A stretch of DNA of 64,000 bases from Sphingorhabdus sp. 109 (GCF_902506555.1 NZ_LR732707.1:3123290-3187289), one strand, 5' to 3'; counted from the first letter of the stretch, positions 53,551 to 61,844 are shown. Translations and numbers: made by a program. Notes: generated by a model from the letters alone, not told the origin.

Positions 53551-54236
53551 GGCAATGCCTCCGCGCTATCAATTTCGTAAGCGATATCGGGCGCCGGACC
53601 TTTGCGGCCCTGCAGGTGCCAGCGGACATAAGGGAGATGTTCACGGCCAAAGAGGATGGTGCCGTCAAAGACATAGGTCGGAACGCCGTAGATGCCACTC
53701 GGGTGAAGCTGCGCCTGCAGCGCGTCATGATGCGCCCGTCCCTCGCCCTCGACAAAGGCCGCAAAGCCGGTCGAGTCGATACCGGCCTGCTCCAGACAGG
53801 CCTCGACCACCGCAACATCCTCGATATCAAGCTCCCGCCGCCAGAAGGGCGGGTAGACCGCTTCAAAATAGTCACCCAGCCGGTCGCGATCCGTCTGCAT
53901 CGCCCAGGATATAGCGATATTGGCGATCGACGAATCCCAGATTTTCTCGGTGCCTTTGAGCATCAGGCCCTGTCGCTCGGCATAGCGGCGGGCATCGGCA
54001 TAGCCATATTTGATCCCCGTCCACTGGCTGGCGCTGCGGTTGCTTTCAACCAGCTTGCCCTTGCTTTTCCGCGCCGAGCCCAGATAGCTGGGGATATCGA
54101 GCGTCAGGGGCCGCCAGTCGAATCGCATGCCAAGAGATTTTTCCAGCGCCAGCGTCGGCCGGATGGCGACAAAGGCATAGGGACTCTTGATGTCGACATA
54201 GACGATCAGTGGCGCGTCGCTTTTCAGGGCTTTCAT
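53544..54236 (-). CDS. DsbA/2-hydroxychromene-2-carboxylate isomerase-like protein
   Basis: 230 residues, paralogous to the downstream gene: VYVDIKSPYAFVAIRPTLAL, then PSGIYGVPTYVFDGTILFGREHLPYVRW. Ser at the usual Cys position again suggests a glutathione-dependent isomerase or transferase. The pair lies downstream of the PhyH gene on the same strand, possibly one catabolic operon. Confidence 0.85.
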   Translation of the reverse strand: MKALKSDAPLIVYVDIKSPYAFVAIRPTLALEKSLGMRFDWRPLTLDIPSYLGSARKSKGKLVESNRSASQWTGIKYGYADARRYAERQGLMLKGTEKIWDSSIANIAISWAMQTDRDRLGDYFEAVYPPFWRRELDIEDVAVVEACLEQAGIDSTGFAAFVEGEGRAHHDALQAQLHPSGIYGVPTYVFDGTILFGREHLPYVRWHLQGRKGPAPDIAYEIDSAEALPC

Positions 54237-54258
54237 ATGGTCTCCCTTCGAGGGCAGT

Positions 54259-55140
54259 TCAGATCTGCGTCAAGACCCTGCCCGGGTGCATGCCGTCAAC
54301 ATAGCCCATGAAGGGGGGGTGGATATTGTAGCCCAGCAATTCCTGGACCCGCTTGGGGAGGCGCGCAACTTTTTCGGGAGACACCGCGAGCAATTGCTGT
54401 TCCAGCGGGCGGCACCATCCCTTGCAGAATTGCGGCGTCACGATCAGGCGATGGGCATCCGAACTGTTGCCGCCGCCGCGATGCCACAAGGTCCCCTTGG
54501 CGATCATCAGCGAACCGGCCGGCATGGTCGCCTTGATCATATCGGGATGGTCATCGCTGCTGCTGGTCTGTTTGTCGGTAACGCCCGTCTTGAAATCGGA
54601 GCCGCGATTGGCACCGGCCGGCTGTTCGTCACCCCATTTGTGGCTGCCGGGGATGATTTCGGTGGCACCATTGGTCTCGGTCGTGTCGTTGATCGACCAG
54701 AAAGTCGACAGGCTGAGCGGGTCGCGCGGCCGGGCCAGACTGCAATGGCTGTCATCGAAATGCCACGGCTGGACAGTTTCGCCGGGATGCAGGTTGATTG
54801 CGAGACAGGCATAGAGCAGGCAGCTTTTGCCAAGCTCCCGTTCGGCAAAGGCCAGTTGCAGGGGATGGGATATCAGGTCGGCAAAGACCGGATCCTTGTC
54901 GAGCATCCCGTAGATGCGGTTGGACCGGTCGCCCTCGAAATTGTTGCGGCCGCGGATATCGGCGTCGATCCAGGGTTTCAGTGCCGCGTGCTGCTGCTCC
55001 AGCTGCTCGGGACTCAGGACATCGAGGAAGATGACATAGCCTTCCTCCTGAAACTGGTCCCAGGCATCGTCAAAGTCGCGTCCCTGCAGATAGGGGGCGA
55101 GGTCCGTCGCTGCAGTGTCCATTTGGTTCGCTATGTTCAT
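54259..55140 (-). CDS. phytanoyl-CoA dioxygenase (PhyH) family protein
   Basis: 293 residues. The Fe(II)/2-oxoglutarate dioxygenase facial triad is visible: His127 and Asp129 in VQPWHFDDSHC, distal His220 in GTLWHRGGGN. IIPGSHKWG is the typical PhyH block. It probably hydroxylates a lipid-like or aromatic compound. It is the first gene of the minus-strand set and is separated by a 44-bp palindrome from a divergent TetR gene. Confidence 0.87.
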   Translation of the reverse strand: MNIANQMDTAATDLAPYLQGRDFDDAWDQFQEEGYVIFLDVLSPEQLEQQHAALKPWIDADIRGRNNFEGDRSNRIYGMLDKDPVFADLISHPLQLAFAERELGKSCLLYACLAINLHPGETVQPWHFDDSHCSLARPRDPLSLSTFWSINDTTETNGATEIIPGSHKWGDEQPAGANRGSDFKTGVTDKQTSSSDDHPDMIKATMPAGSLMIAKGTLWHRGGGNSSDAHRLIVTPQFCKGWCRPLEQQLLAVSPEKVARLPKRVQELLGYNIHPPFMGYVDGMHPGRVLTQI

Positions 55141-55172
55141 GCGTCCGCTCCGTCATTGGTCTGTGCGGATCG

Positions 55173-55216
55173 CCTAGCAACTATTTGAATTGAATTCAAT
55201 TCAAATAGTTGCTAGG
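55173..55216. promoter_or_regulatory. 44-bp perfect palindrome, probable TetR operator
   Basis: Positions 55173-55216 are a perfect inverted repeat with no spacer, centre between 55194 and 55195 (half-site core AACTATTTGAATTGAA). It lies 33 bases before the PhyH start and 53 bases before the TetR start, so it is suited to control both. Palindromes of this length are more than one TetR dimer usually needs. Confidence 0.75.
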
Positions 55217-55268
55217 GCGTTGCGATGCAGGATATCCGGGGGAACGGGCTGTGGCCGGTCAAGGAAAA

Positions 55269-55889
55269 ATGAGAGAAGGCAAGACAAAGGAGCGCGGGGC
55301 AGGGGAAAGCTCCGACCGCAAGATCATGCGCGCCGCAAACATCCTGGCGGCTGCGGAATTGCTCCTGCGCGAAGGGGACGGCGAACTGGAAATGGGGCAG
55401 GTCGCCGGCAAAGCCGGCGTATCCGTCGGCCTCGCATACCATTATTTCGGCTCCAAATCCGGCATGCTCGGGGCCATCATCCACGCTTTCTACGATCGCT
55501 ATAATCAGGTGGCGAACCAGTATTTCGACCCGGACATCACATGGGGCGTGCGCGAGAAACGCCGTTTGATGGCGGTGGTCGAATTTCTCTACAATGATCC
55601 CATGGCGCCCGTCATTCTCGGAAAAATGGCCCTGACCAACCAGGTGGCGGCGGTCGAGTCCACCCGGCACGACGAGATGATCGAAATGGCGATTCGGAAT
55701 ATCAATTCCGGCATCAGACGCGGCGATATCGGCACCCATATCGATCCGACCATCGCCGGCGCTGCCATTATCGGTGCGCTTCGCAGCGGCATCATGCACG
55801 CCATGGGCATGGACCCGCGGCCGGATCCGGAGAAGCTGACGCATCAGATATGGGGGATGATCGCCGGAGCGCTGGATATTGATCGATAG
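55269..55889 (+). CDS. TetR family transcriptional regulator
   Basis: 206 residues. The helix-turn-helix is MRAANILAAAELLLREGDGELEMGQVAGKAGVSVGLAYHYFGSKSGMLGAI, the usual TetR N-terminal arrangement, followed by a ligand-binding helical domain. AAGGAAAA precedes the ATG at 55269; the frame opens at 55209, but that part is intergenic. Divergent from the PhyH gene, it presumably represses the catabolic set. Confidence 0.9.
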   Translation: MREGKTKERGAGESSDRKIMRAANILAAAELLLREGDGELEMGQVAGKAGVSVGLAYHYFGSKSGMLGAIIHAFYDRYNQVANQYFDPDITWGVREKRRLMAVVEFLYNDPMAPVILGKMALTNQVAAVESTRHDEMIEMAIRNINSGIRRGDIGTHIDPTIAGAAIIGALRSGIMHAMGMDPRPDPEKLTHQIWGMIAGALDIDR

Positions 55890-55892
55890 CCC

Positions 55893-56282
55893 TCAATGGC
55901 GTTCGATCAGGTCCCATTTGTTACCGAACGGATCGCGAAACACAACGACCTTGCCATAGCTTTCGATTCGGGGTTCTTCGATAATATCGATCCCTGCCCG
56001 CTCCATCAGGGCGATGTCGCTGTCGAAATCATAGGTTTCGAGGAACAGGAAGACCCGGTCGGCGGCCTGCTCGCCGATAATTTCTTCCTGCGCCTCATTG
56101 CTGGCCTTGGCCAGCAGCAACCGGGTTTCGGTGCTGCCGGGCGGTGCAACGAGCACCCAGCGCTTGTCTTCGGAAATCTCGCTATCCTCAATCAGTTCAA
56201 ATCCCATCAGCCCGACATAGAAGGCGATTGCCTGATCATAGTCAGGAACAATCAGGCGGATGGCGGAGATAAACTGGGTCAT
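55893..56282 (-). CDS. VOC family (glyoxalase-like) protein
   Basis: 129 residues of the vicinal-oxygen-chelate fold: ISAIRLIVPDYDQAIAFYVGLMGFELIED, GSTETRLLLAKA, and ESYGKVVVFRDPFGNKWDLIER. It probably has metal-dependent lyase or dioxygenase-like chemistry. It sits 27 bases before tRNA-Trp on the same strand. Confidence 0.88.
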   Translation of the reverse strand: MTQFISAIRLIVPDYDQAIAFYVGLMGFELIEDSEISEDKRWVLVAPPGSTETRLLLAKASNEAQEEIIGEQAADRVFLFLETYDFDSDIALMERAGIDIIEEPRIESYGKVVVFRDPFGNKWDLIERH

Positions 56283-56309
56283 GAGGACTTCGGTTATGAA
56301 GGGGAAAAA

Positions 56310-56385
56310 TGGCAGGAGTGCACGGACTCGAACCGTGGGCCCTCGGTTTTGGAGACCGATGCTCTACCAACTGAGCTACACTCCT
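56310..56385 (-). tRNA. tRNA-Trp (CCA)
   Basis: A cloverleaf on the minus strand: acceptor AGGAGTG/CACTCCT, D-arm AGCTCAGTTGGTAGAGC, anticodon stem CGGTC... with loop CTCCAAA (anticodon CCA), T-arm GTTCGAGTC, discriminator G and an encoded CCA. In alphaproteobacteria it usually lies directly before secE. Confidence 0.97.
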
Positions 56386-56510
56386 GCACGGGCCGCATCG
56401 CCCTTGCGAAACAGCCGGTTCGCGCGCCTTAGCGTCCCGAGACGATTTCGGCAAGCGTGATTGTGCGCCAAAGGGCCAAAACGCGCCACGATTCATTCCG
56501 CACATTTTCT

Positions 56511-56546
56511 GTTTACCATGATTGTAAACGCGGAATTTACCGGTAA
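56511..56546 (+). promoter_or_regulatory. two palindromes upstream of the PilZ gene
   Basis: GTTTAC-N7-GTAAAC (56511-56529) and TTACCGGTAA (56537-56546) lie between tRNA-Trp and the PilZ gene. They look like regulator sites; the factor is unknown. The first contains TTTACCAT, close to a CtrA half-site (TTAACCAT) but without the second half. Confidence 0.4.
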
Positions 56547-56627
56547 GCACTAGACTTCCTGTCTCGCGGCTTCTTCAGACCAGGGGAGGCGCCGCCGTCG
56601 CGAAAAAACGCCCCGAAGGAAACAGGT

Positions 56628-56996
56628 ATGGCAGAAACACTGGCTCGCAGTTCAACGATATCCGCAGGCAACGGCCAACCGGCCATGCAATCTGCTGCGG
56701 CGTCCGGAGCGCAGAGATTTGCGCCGGGCTATCAGGTCGCGATCAAGGCCAGGATGCGCTTCTCCTGCTCCCGCAGCTTCCCGGTCGAAATAACCTCCAT
56801 TTCGCTCGCCGGATTTACCAGCGACGCGTTGCAACCCGCGCATCCCGGCACCCTGTGCTGGTTGACCCTGCCGGGATTGGGAGCGCTCGAGGCGGAGGTG
56901 GTCCGCAGCAGTAACCAGGGCATTTCTTGCGCCTTCAAGAATGTGCTCAATCCAGCGGTGCTGAACCATTATATGACCAAATATCAGGCTGACTAG
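56628..56996 (+). CDS. PilZ domain protein (c-di-GMP effector)
   Basis: 122 residues: a disordered N-terminal ~35 residues then the PilZ barrel. The RxxxR-like segment RMRFSCSRSF and the (D/N)xSxxG-like TSISLAGF are degenerate (first residue of the second motif is Ser), so c-di-GMP binding is plausible but not certain. GGAAACAGG precedes the ATG. Confidence 0.78.
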   Translation: MAETLARSSTISAGNGQPAMQSAAASGAQRFAPGYQVAIKARMRFSCSRSFPVEITSISLAGFTSDALQPAHPGTLCWLTLPGLGALEAEVVRSSNQGISCAFKNVLNPAVLNHYMTKYQAD

Positions 56997-57073
56997 CGCC
57001 TGACATTTTATCGGCTTTGCCGGATGGAGTGTCTGCTGCTAATGTCATGACCCGAACGGGTCCGGAGGATGAT

Positions 57074-57622
57074 ATGACAGATGCAGACGCTCCTGTTGCG
57101 AGCAAGCCTGAACCACTGAAAGTGATGCGAATTTTCAGAGGCAAAGATGCGCCAAGCCTCGATGAGGCGGGGCATATGACCTATGTCGATGACGATCCGG
57201 TCATTCTCGACGGTGCGGCAAAGCTGGGCGAGGAAGGCATCGGCGACGGCGCGGTGCTCAAATGCCTGTTCAGCGGATTTGGCTTCTCCCTGCATTATGT
57301 CTGGTTCAAGCCCGGCTATCCGCTGCCGCTGCACAGCCACGACAGCGACTGCCTCTATTATCTGATCAGCGGCGACATCCGGATGGGCACCGAAGAGATG
57401 GCGGCAGGCGACGGCTTTTTCCTGCCCGCCGGCACGCCCTATACCTATACGATCGGAGACGCGGGCGTTGAACTGCTGGAATTCCGCACGCAGGAGGATT
57501 TTGACATCCGCTTCAAGGGCAAGACCGAAGCCTATTGGGAAAAGATGCTGGAAAAACTCCGCGCCGAACAACCGAAGTGGAAAGAGGCGTTGCCCCCGGT
57601 CAGGGACTATCGCAACGCCTGA
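57074..57622 (+). CDS. cupin domain protein
   Basis: 182 residues. The cupin motif PLPLHSHDSDCLYYLISGDI with His, His and the following Glu-like position, then GDGFFLPAGTPYTYTIGD, forms the metal-binding barrel. It is convergent with the Rieske gene that follows. GGAGGATG precedes the ATG at 57074. Substrate unknown. Confidence 0.82.
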   Translation: MTDADAPVASKPEPLKVMRIFRGKDAPSLDEAGHMTYVDDDPVILDGAAKLGEEGIGDGAVLKCLFSGFGFSLHYVWFKPGYPLPLHSHDSDCLYYLISGDIRMGTEEMAAGDGFFLPAGTPYTYTIGDAGVELLEFRTQEDFDIRFKGKTEAYWEKMLEKLRAEQPKWKEALPPVRDYRNA

Positions 57623-57628
57623 TTCTCC

Positions 57629-58849
57629 CTACTCCGCGGCTTGCAACTGTGGTGCAAAAATCCGGTTGAGTTCCGCATCATCGGCTTTGGTCAGGCGATC
57701 GACCCACTGGTGAAAAGCCTGTCCGCCACCCTCGTTGCGGCCGAACCAGACCTTGTCGATCAGACCCGATTGCAAGGCTTCGTGCTGGCGCTTCCCGGTC
57801 TTGTAATCTTCTTCCGCGACCACGACTTCAAGAAAGTCGAATTGCTCCCGCGCACCCTGGCGCACGGCATCGTCGGTCGGTTCATGTTCCATCACGTAAA
57901 ATTGCGTGGTGTAGCTTTCCCCGACATTTTCGCCCGGGAACAGCTGCGAGATCATCGCACCGCGGCCGCCACCGCCGTAGAAGCTGGCAATCGAGATATG
58001 CGGGAAGATCGTCCACACGCCTTGCAGCAATGCGTCGATCGGCCAGTCTTTTTCATCGATCTCGGTGAGATCAAGCTGTTCGTCGCTGCCCGTTTTCTGG
58101 ATCAGTTTCGACGGGGAGGACAGGCGCTGGTGCGGTCCCCAGGCAAAATAGTTCGCCCGGTTGAAGAAATCGGAACCGAACGTGTCCTTGTGCAAAACGG
58201 GAAGGTGATAGAAGTCGAGATAGCCGTCATAGGCGGTCTTCCAGTTCGGCCCCGGGATGGTCCGCTGGTCAAACAGGTGCCAGCTGTCGAAGCCGAAATG
58301 TTCGAGCAGGCTGTCATAGCCGCAGAGATAGGACTCGATGTCCAGCGTGCTGTCCGGATCCAGCGTCGCCCAGATCAGCCCGGCCCGTTCCAGCGTCGGG
58401 AATTTTTGCAGGCAGAAATTTGCCTTGTCGACCTTGCCGAAATCCTTTGGCGATGCGATCGCGAGCAGGTCGCCGTCATTCTTGAAGGTCCAGCCGTGAT
58501 AGCCGCAGGTAAAGCGCGAGGCCTTGCCGCTGCCTTGCGCCACCGGATTGCCGCGATGGGTGCAGCTGTTGAGAAAGGCCTGCGCGGTGCCGTCTTTCTG
58601 GCGCGTGAGCAACACCGGAATGCCGGCCATTTCCATCGCCTTGTAACAGCCTGGTTCGGGCAGTTCGCAGGATGGTGCCATCATCAGCGGCAACCGTTTA
58701 AAGATCAGATTCTTCTCGCGCTCGAACTGCGCTTCATCCGTATAGTCGGACGCCGGTATTGCGACCACGTCATCGACCAGTTCCATTGTGCCCGCCTTGC
58801 CATGTTCGACCAGCGAACGAGTCATTTCCAACAATTGCTGCCGCGACAT
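57629..58849 (-). CDS. aromatic-ring-hydroxylating (Rieske) oxygenase, alpha subunit
   Basis: 406 residues. The Rieske [2Fe-2S] ligands are Cys96, His98, Cys115 and His118 (NSCTHRG..., TCGYHGW). The mononuclear iron site is Asp212, His215 and His220 in GYLDFYHLPVLH. No beta subunit, ferredoxin or reductase is adjacent, so it may use general electron donors. It is near PhyH and isomerase-like genes, which suggests catabolism of an aromatic or lipid-like compound. Confidence 0.9.
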   Translation of the reverse strand: MSRQQLLEMTRSLVEHGKAGTMELVDDVVAIPASDYTDEAQFEREKNLIFKRLPLMMAPSCELPEPGCYKAMEMAGIPVLLTRQKDGTAQAFLNSCTHRGNPVAQGSGKASRFTCGYHGWTFKNDGDLLAIASPKDFGKVDKANFCLQKFPTLERAGLIWATLDPDSTLDIESYLCGYDSLLEHFGFDSWHLFDQRTIPGPNWKTAYDGYLDFYHLPVLHKDTFGSDFFNRANYFAWGPHQRLSSPSKLIQKTGSDEQLDLTEIDEKDWPIDALLQGVWTIFPHISIASFYGGGGRGAMISQLFPGENVGESYTTQFYVMEHEPTDDAVRQGAREQFDFLEVVVAEEDYKTGKRQHEALQSGLIDKVWFGRNEGGGQAFHQWVDRLTKADDAELNRIFAPQLQAAE

Positions 58850-58901
58850 AATTCTCTCCTCAGATTTGGCTGAAGATTACCAGATTTGCGGACTGCGGAA
58901 A

Positions 58902-59297
58902 CTATTCTTTATGCGAAGGGGGCTGGACCGGCAATTTGGCCGGATCGGGCTCGTTGCGTGTCCAGATCCAGCTGCCGCTGATCAGCGCAGCGGCGATCGG
59001 AACGAGATTCCACGGCAGTTTGACAAACAGCAGGGCGAGCCCACAACTGACCGCAAAGGCGACTGTCGCCGCCCATTTGCCGCGCCGGGTGATTGCGCGG
59101 CGCTCGCGCCAGTTCCTGATATGATGGCCAAAGACGTGATGGTCGACCAGCCAGGCCTCCAGCCGTGGCGAACTGTTGGCAAAACAGAAGGCCGCCAGAA
59201 TCATGAATGGCACCGTCGGGAGCAGCGGCAGGATGATGCCGATGCTGCCCAATGCAAGCGAAGTCAGTCCCGCCAACAGATAGAATTGTCGCTTCAT
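58902..59297 (-). CDS. YbaN family (DUF454) membrane protein
   Basis: 131 residues with about three hydrophobic segments: LAGLTSLALGSIGIILPLLPTVPFMILAAFCFA is the conserved DUF454 start, and HHVFGHHIRNWRERRAITRRGK the loop after it. Function unknown; inner membrane. Transcribed ~50 bases upstream of the Rieske gene. Confidence 0.88.
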   Translation of the reverse strand: MKRQFYLLAGLTSLALGSIGIILPLLPTVPFMILAAFCFANSSPRLEAWLVDHHVFGHHIRNWRERRAITRRGKWAATVAFAVSCGLALLFVKLPWNLVPIAAALISGSWIWTRNEPDPAKLPVQPPSHKE

Positions 59298-59368
59298 GAT
59301 TGCGCTCTATCACGCTTTGCGGCGATTGCCGACAGATTCGACATAGCTGTTCTGGCAGGGAAAGGCGA

Positions 59369-60562
59369 TCAGGCCGGTTTCGTGGGGTACGCAGGTCCGG
59401 GCGACGTTGTGAAGCGCAGCAGGCAATATCCCAGGAGGCCCGAAAGCAGCGACCCGCTGATCACGCCCAGTTTAACGGTTTCGATCTGTTCGGGGTCGAC
59501 AAAGGCCAGATTGCCGATGAACAGGCTCATCGTGAAGCCGATGCCGGTCAGGCAGGCGAGGCCGTATAGCTGCATCCAGCTGACCCCCGCCGGTCGTTTT
59601 ACCAGACCGATCTTCGTCGCCAGAAACATGAAACCGAACACCCCGACCTGTTTGCCGATCACCAGACCGGCGGCAATGCCGAGCGCCAGCGGGGCCATCA
59701 GATCGGCAATTTGCAGACCTGCCAGCGACACGCCGGCATTGGCGAAAGCGAATATCGGCAGCACCAGAAAAGCGGTCCAGGGGTGCAACATATGCTCGAG
59801 ATGTTTCAGCGGCGAACGGCCATCCTTGGTGGAAAGCGGGATTGCCAGCGCCGCGATGACTCCGGCCAGCGTGGCATGGACGCCGGATTTCAGAACACAG
59901 ATCCACAGGAATATGCCCACCAGTATATAGGGCGCGGTGCGGATTACGCCCAGCCGGTTCATTGCGAACAGCACGATGGTTCCGCCGCCGGCGAGCAGTA
60001 GCGAGAATCCGGAGACTTCGGCGGTGTAAAATAAGGCGATAATGATGATCGCGCCGATATCGTCGATAATCGCGATCGCCAGCAGCAGCACCTTGAGCGA
60101 GACGGGCGCATGCTTGCCGAGCAGGGCGAGCACGCCAAGGGCAAAGGCAATATCGGTCGCCGCCGGAATCGCCCAGCCGCTGATATTCTGCGGCATGGTC
60201 CAGTTGAAATAGAGAAACACCAGCGCCGGCAGCGCCATGCCGCCGATCGCTGCCACAGCCGGCAGAGCGGCCTGTTCGACAGTGGAAAGCTGCCCCTCGA
60301 TCAGTTCGCGTTTCACTTCCAGTCCGACCAGGAAGAAGAAGATCGCCATCAGCCCGTCGTTGATCCACAGCGACAGCGGCTTGGCGATTTCCAGTGCGCC
60401 GAACTGGATGGCTACCGGGATATCGAGAAAGGCCAGATAATAGGGATTGAAGGCGCTGTTCATCGCGATCATGGCCGCGACCGCAGCGCAGAACAGGATG
60501 ATGCCGGCGCTGGTTTCCTGCGCAATAAATTCCTGCAGTGCGGCGCTCATCTTCTTTACCAT
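59369..60562 (-). CDS. nhaA: Na+/H+ antiporter NhaA
   Basis: 397 residues with ~12 transmembrane helices. The sodium-binding DIAFALG pair (TDIAFALGVLALL) and AIIDDIGAIIIIALFYT are intact, and FFFLVGLEVKRELIEGQ is present. It exports sodium using the proton gradient. Starts at 60562 or the next methionine at 60550. It has a long structured leader (60563-60737). Confidence 0.95.
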   Translation of the reverse strand: MVKKMSAALQEFIAQETSAGIILFCAAVAAMIAMNSAFNPYYLAFLDIPVAIQFGALEIAKPLSLWINDGLMAIFFFLVGLEVKRELIEGQLSTVEQAALPAVAAIGGMALPALVFLYFNWTMPQNISGWAIPAATDIAFALGVLALLGKHAPVSLKVLLLAIAIIDDIGAIIIIALFYTAEVSGFSLLLAGGGTIVLFAMNRLGVIRTAPYILVGIFLWICVLKSGVHATLAGVIAALAIPLSTKDGRSPLKHLEHMLHPWTAFLVLPIFAFANAGVSLAGLQIADLMAPLALGIAAGLVIGKQVGVFGFMFLATKIGLVKRPAGVSWMQLYGLACLTGIGFTMSLFIGNLAFVDPEQIETVKLGVISGSLLSGLLGYCLLRFTTSPGPAYPTKPA

Positions 60563-60737
60563 CAGGCTGTCGTCCTCGTTCCGGAATTGCGGTCATAAAA
60601 ATCGGGGCGGCGAGCCGTTGAGGGAGTGCTGCCGCCCCAGTAGCGGGGGAAGGGAAGGGACCGGAGAATGCCGCCAATGCGGCGATATCGGCGCCCCTGT
60701 ACGATGCTTGCGGATCAGGTTGCTGCTATACGGGTCC
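60563..60737 (-). promoter_or_regulatory. structured 5' leader of nhaA, candidate riboswitch-like element
   Basis: Read on the minus strand, GGACC (60733-60737) can pair with GGTCC (60658-60662) around an inner hairpin. A terminator-like stem GGGGCGGC/GCCGCCCC (60604-60638) then precedes ATTTTT, before the nhaA start. This aptamer-plus-expression-platform layout is typical of a cis-regulatory RNA. Rfam lists nhaA-I/II motifs of unknown ligand; a match was not tested. Confidence 0.45.
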
Positions 60738-60831
60738 TTGACTTACCTCTTTCAACCGTGCCCGGGCATCGATAAGGTTGATATGCGGGATGAGGCATGA
60801 TAAATCCAATCGAATGAAATCATATTTATTA

Positions 60832-60846
60832 ATAGATATGTTCTAT
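60832..60846 (+). promoter_or_regulatory. OxyR-box-like site in front of the OxyR-like gene
   Basis: ATAGATATGTTCTAT matches the E. coli OxyR half-site ATAGNTNNNANCTAT at all but one position and is a T-N11-A LysR-type box. It lies 16 bases before the start of the OxyR-like gene, suggesting autoregulation. Confidence 0.55.
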
Positions 60847-60862
60847 AGTATGGAGCTGTGCC

Positions 60863-61768
60863 ATGCCGACGTTACGCCAGTTTGAATATCTTGTTGCGGT
60901 CGCCGACCAGGGTCATTTTGGCAAGGCGGCACAATCCGCCGGCGCTTCGCAACCGACCCTGAGCCATCAGCTGCGGACGCTGGAGCAGCGATTGGGTGTG
61001 ACCCTCGTCGAACGCCGCACCCATGGCGCGGAGCTGACGCCGGTGGGGCGCGAAATTGCGGCGCGCGCGCGGCAGGTGTTGGTCGAGGTAAAGGATATTC
61101 GTGATCTGGCCGAGCGGGCCAGCGACAGCCTCGCGGGTATTTTGCGCTTCGGCGTGTCGCCGACATTGGGGCCCTATCTGATGCCTCCGGTGATTGCCGC
61201 CCTGCATCGCACCCGGCCGGACCTGCGCTTCTATATGCGCGAGGGCATTCCCGATCTGCAGGCCATGGAACTGACCAAGGGATCGATCGATATGCTGCTG
61301 GGGCCCTTGCCAATCGAAGGCGAGAATCTGCATATCGAGCCGCTGTTTCGCGAACCCTTGCTACTGGTGGCACCACCCGATCACGAGCTCGCCGCGCGGG
61401 ATAATCTGACGCTTGCCGATCTGGCCGGTTTGCCCGTGCTGAGCATGGACCGGCGGCATCATCTTCACCGCGACGTGGCGCGACAGTGCCAGCAGCATGA
61501 TATGAACCTGCTGCGCGATTATGAAGGCACCAGCCTGGACAGCGTCCGGCAGATGGTCGCATCCGGGCTGGGACTGGCGATATTGCCTGCGCTTTACGTG
61601 CGATCCGAATTGCCCCGCGGCGGCGATGTCGCTTTGCTCGATGTCGAAGGCTGGTCGGTCACCCGCAGCATCGGTGCTGCCTGGCGCACCAATGCCGGCT
61701 TTGCCAGCGAATATACCGCGATCGCCGAGAAAATTGCCGAGGAAGCCCGGGTGCTGATGGCGGCCTGA
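60863..61768 (+). CDS. LysR-family regulator, OxyR-like but lacking the peroxidatic Cys
   Basis: 301 residues. The N-terminal winged helix-turn-helix (LRQFEYLVAVADQGHFGKAAQSAGASQPTLSHQLRTLE) and effector domain fit OxyR-type LysR proteins (GTSLDSVRQMVASGLGLAILPALYV). Aligned with E. coli OxyR, Cys199 is His200 here and Cys208 is Cys209, so the classic disulfide switch cannot form. Divergent from nhaA. See the OxyR-box-like site upstream. Confidence 0.9.
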   Translation: MPTLRQFEYLVAVADQGHFGKAAQSAGASQPTLSHQLRTLEQRLGVTLVERRTHGAELTPVGREIAARARQVLVEVKDIRDLAERASDSLAGILRFGVSPTLGPYLMPPVIAALHRTRPDLRFYMREGIPDLQAMELTKGSIDMLLGPLPIEGENLHIEPLFREPLLLVAPPDHELAARDNLTLADLAGLPVLSMDRRHHLHRDVARQCQQHDMNLLRDYEGTSLDSVRQMVASGLGLAILPALYVRSELPRGGDVALLDVEGWSVTRSIGAAWRTNAGFASEYTAIAEKIAEEARVLMAA

Positions 61769-61844
61769 CGGGCGCCATCCTTGACGCCCCGGCTTTGTTG
61801 TTTTCGGGCTGGGCGAACGGCACCGGCCACGTTATCCATCCCCT

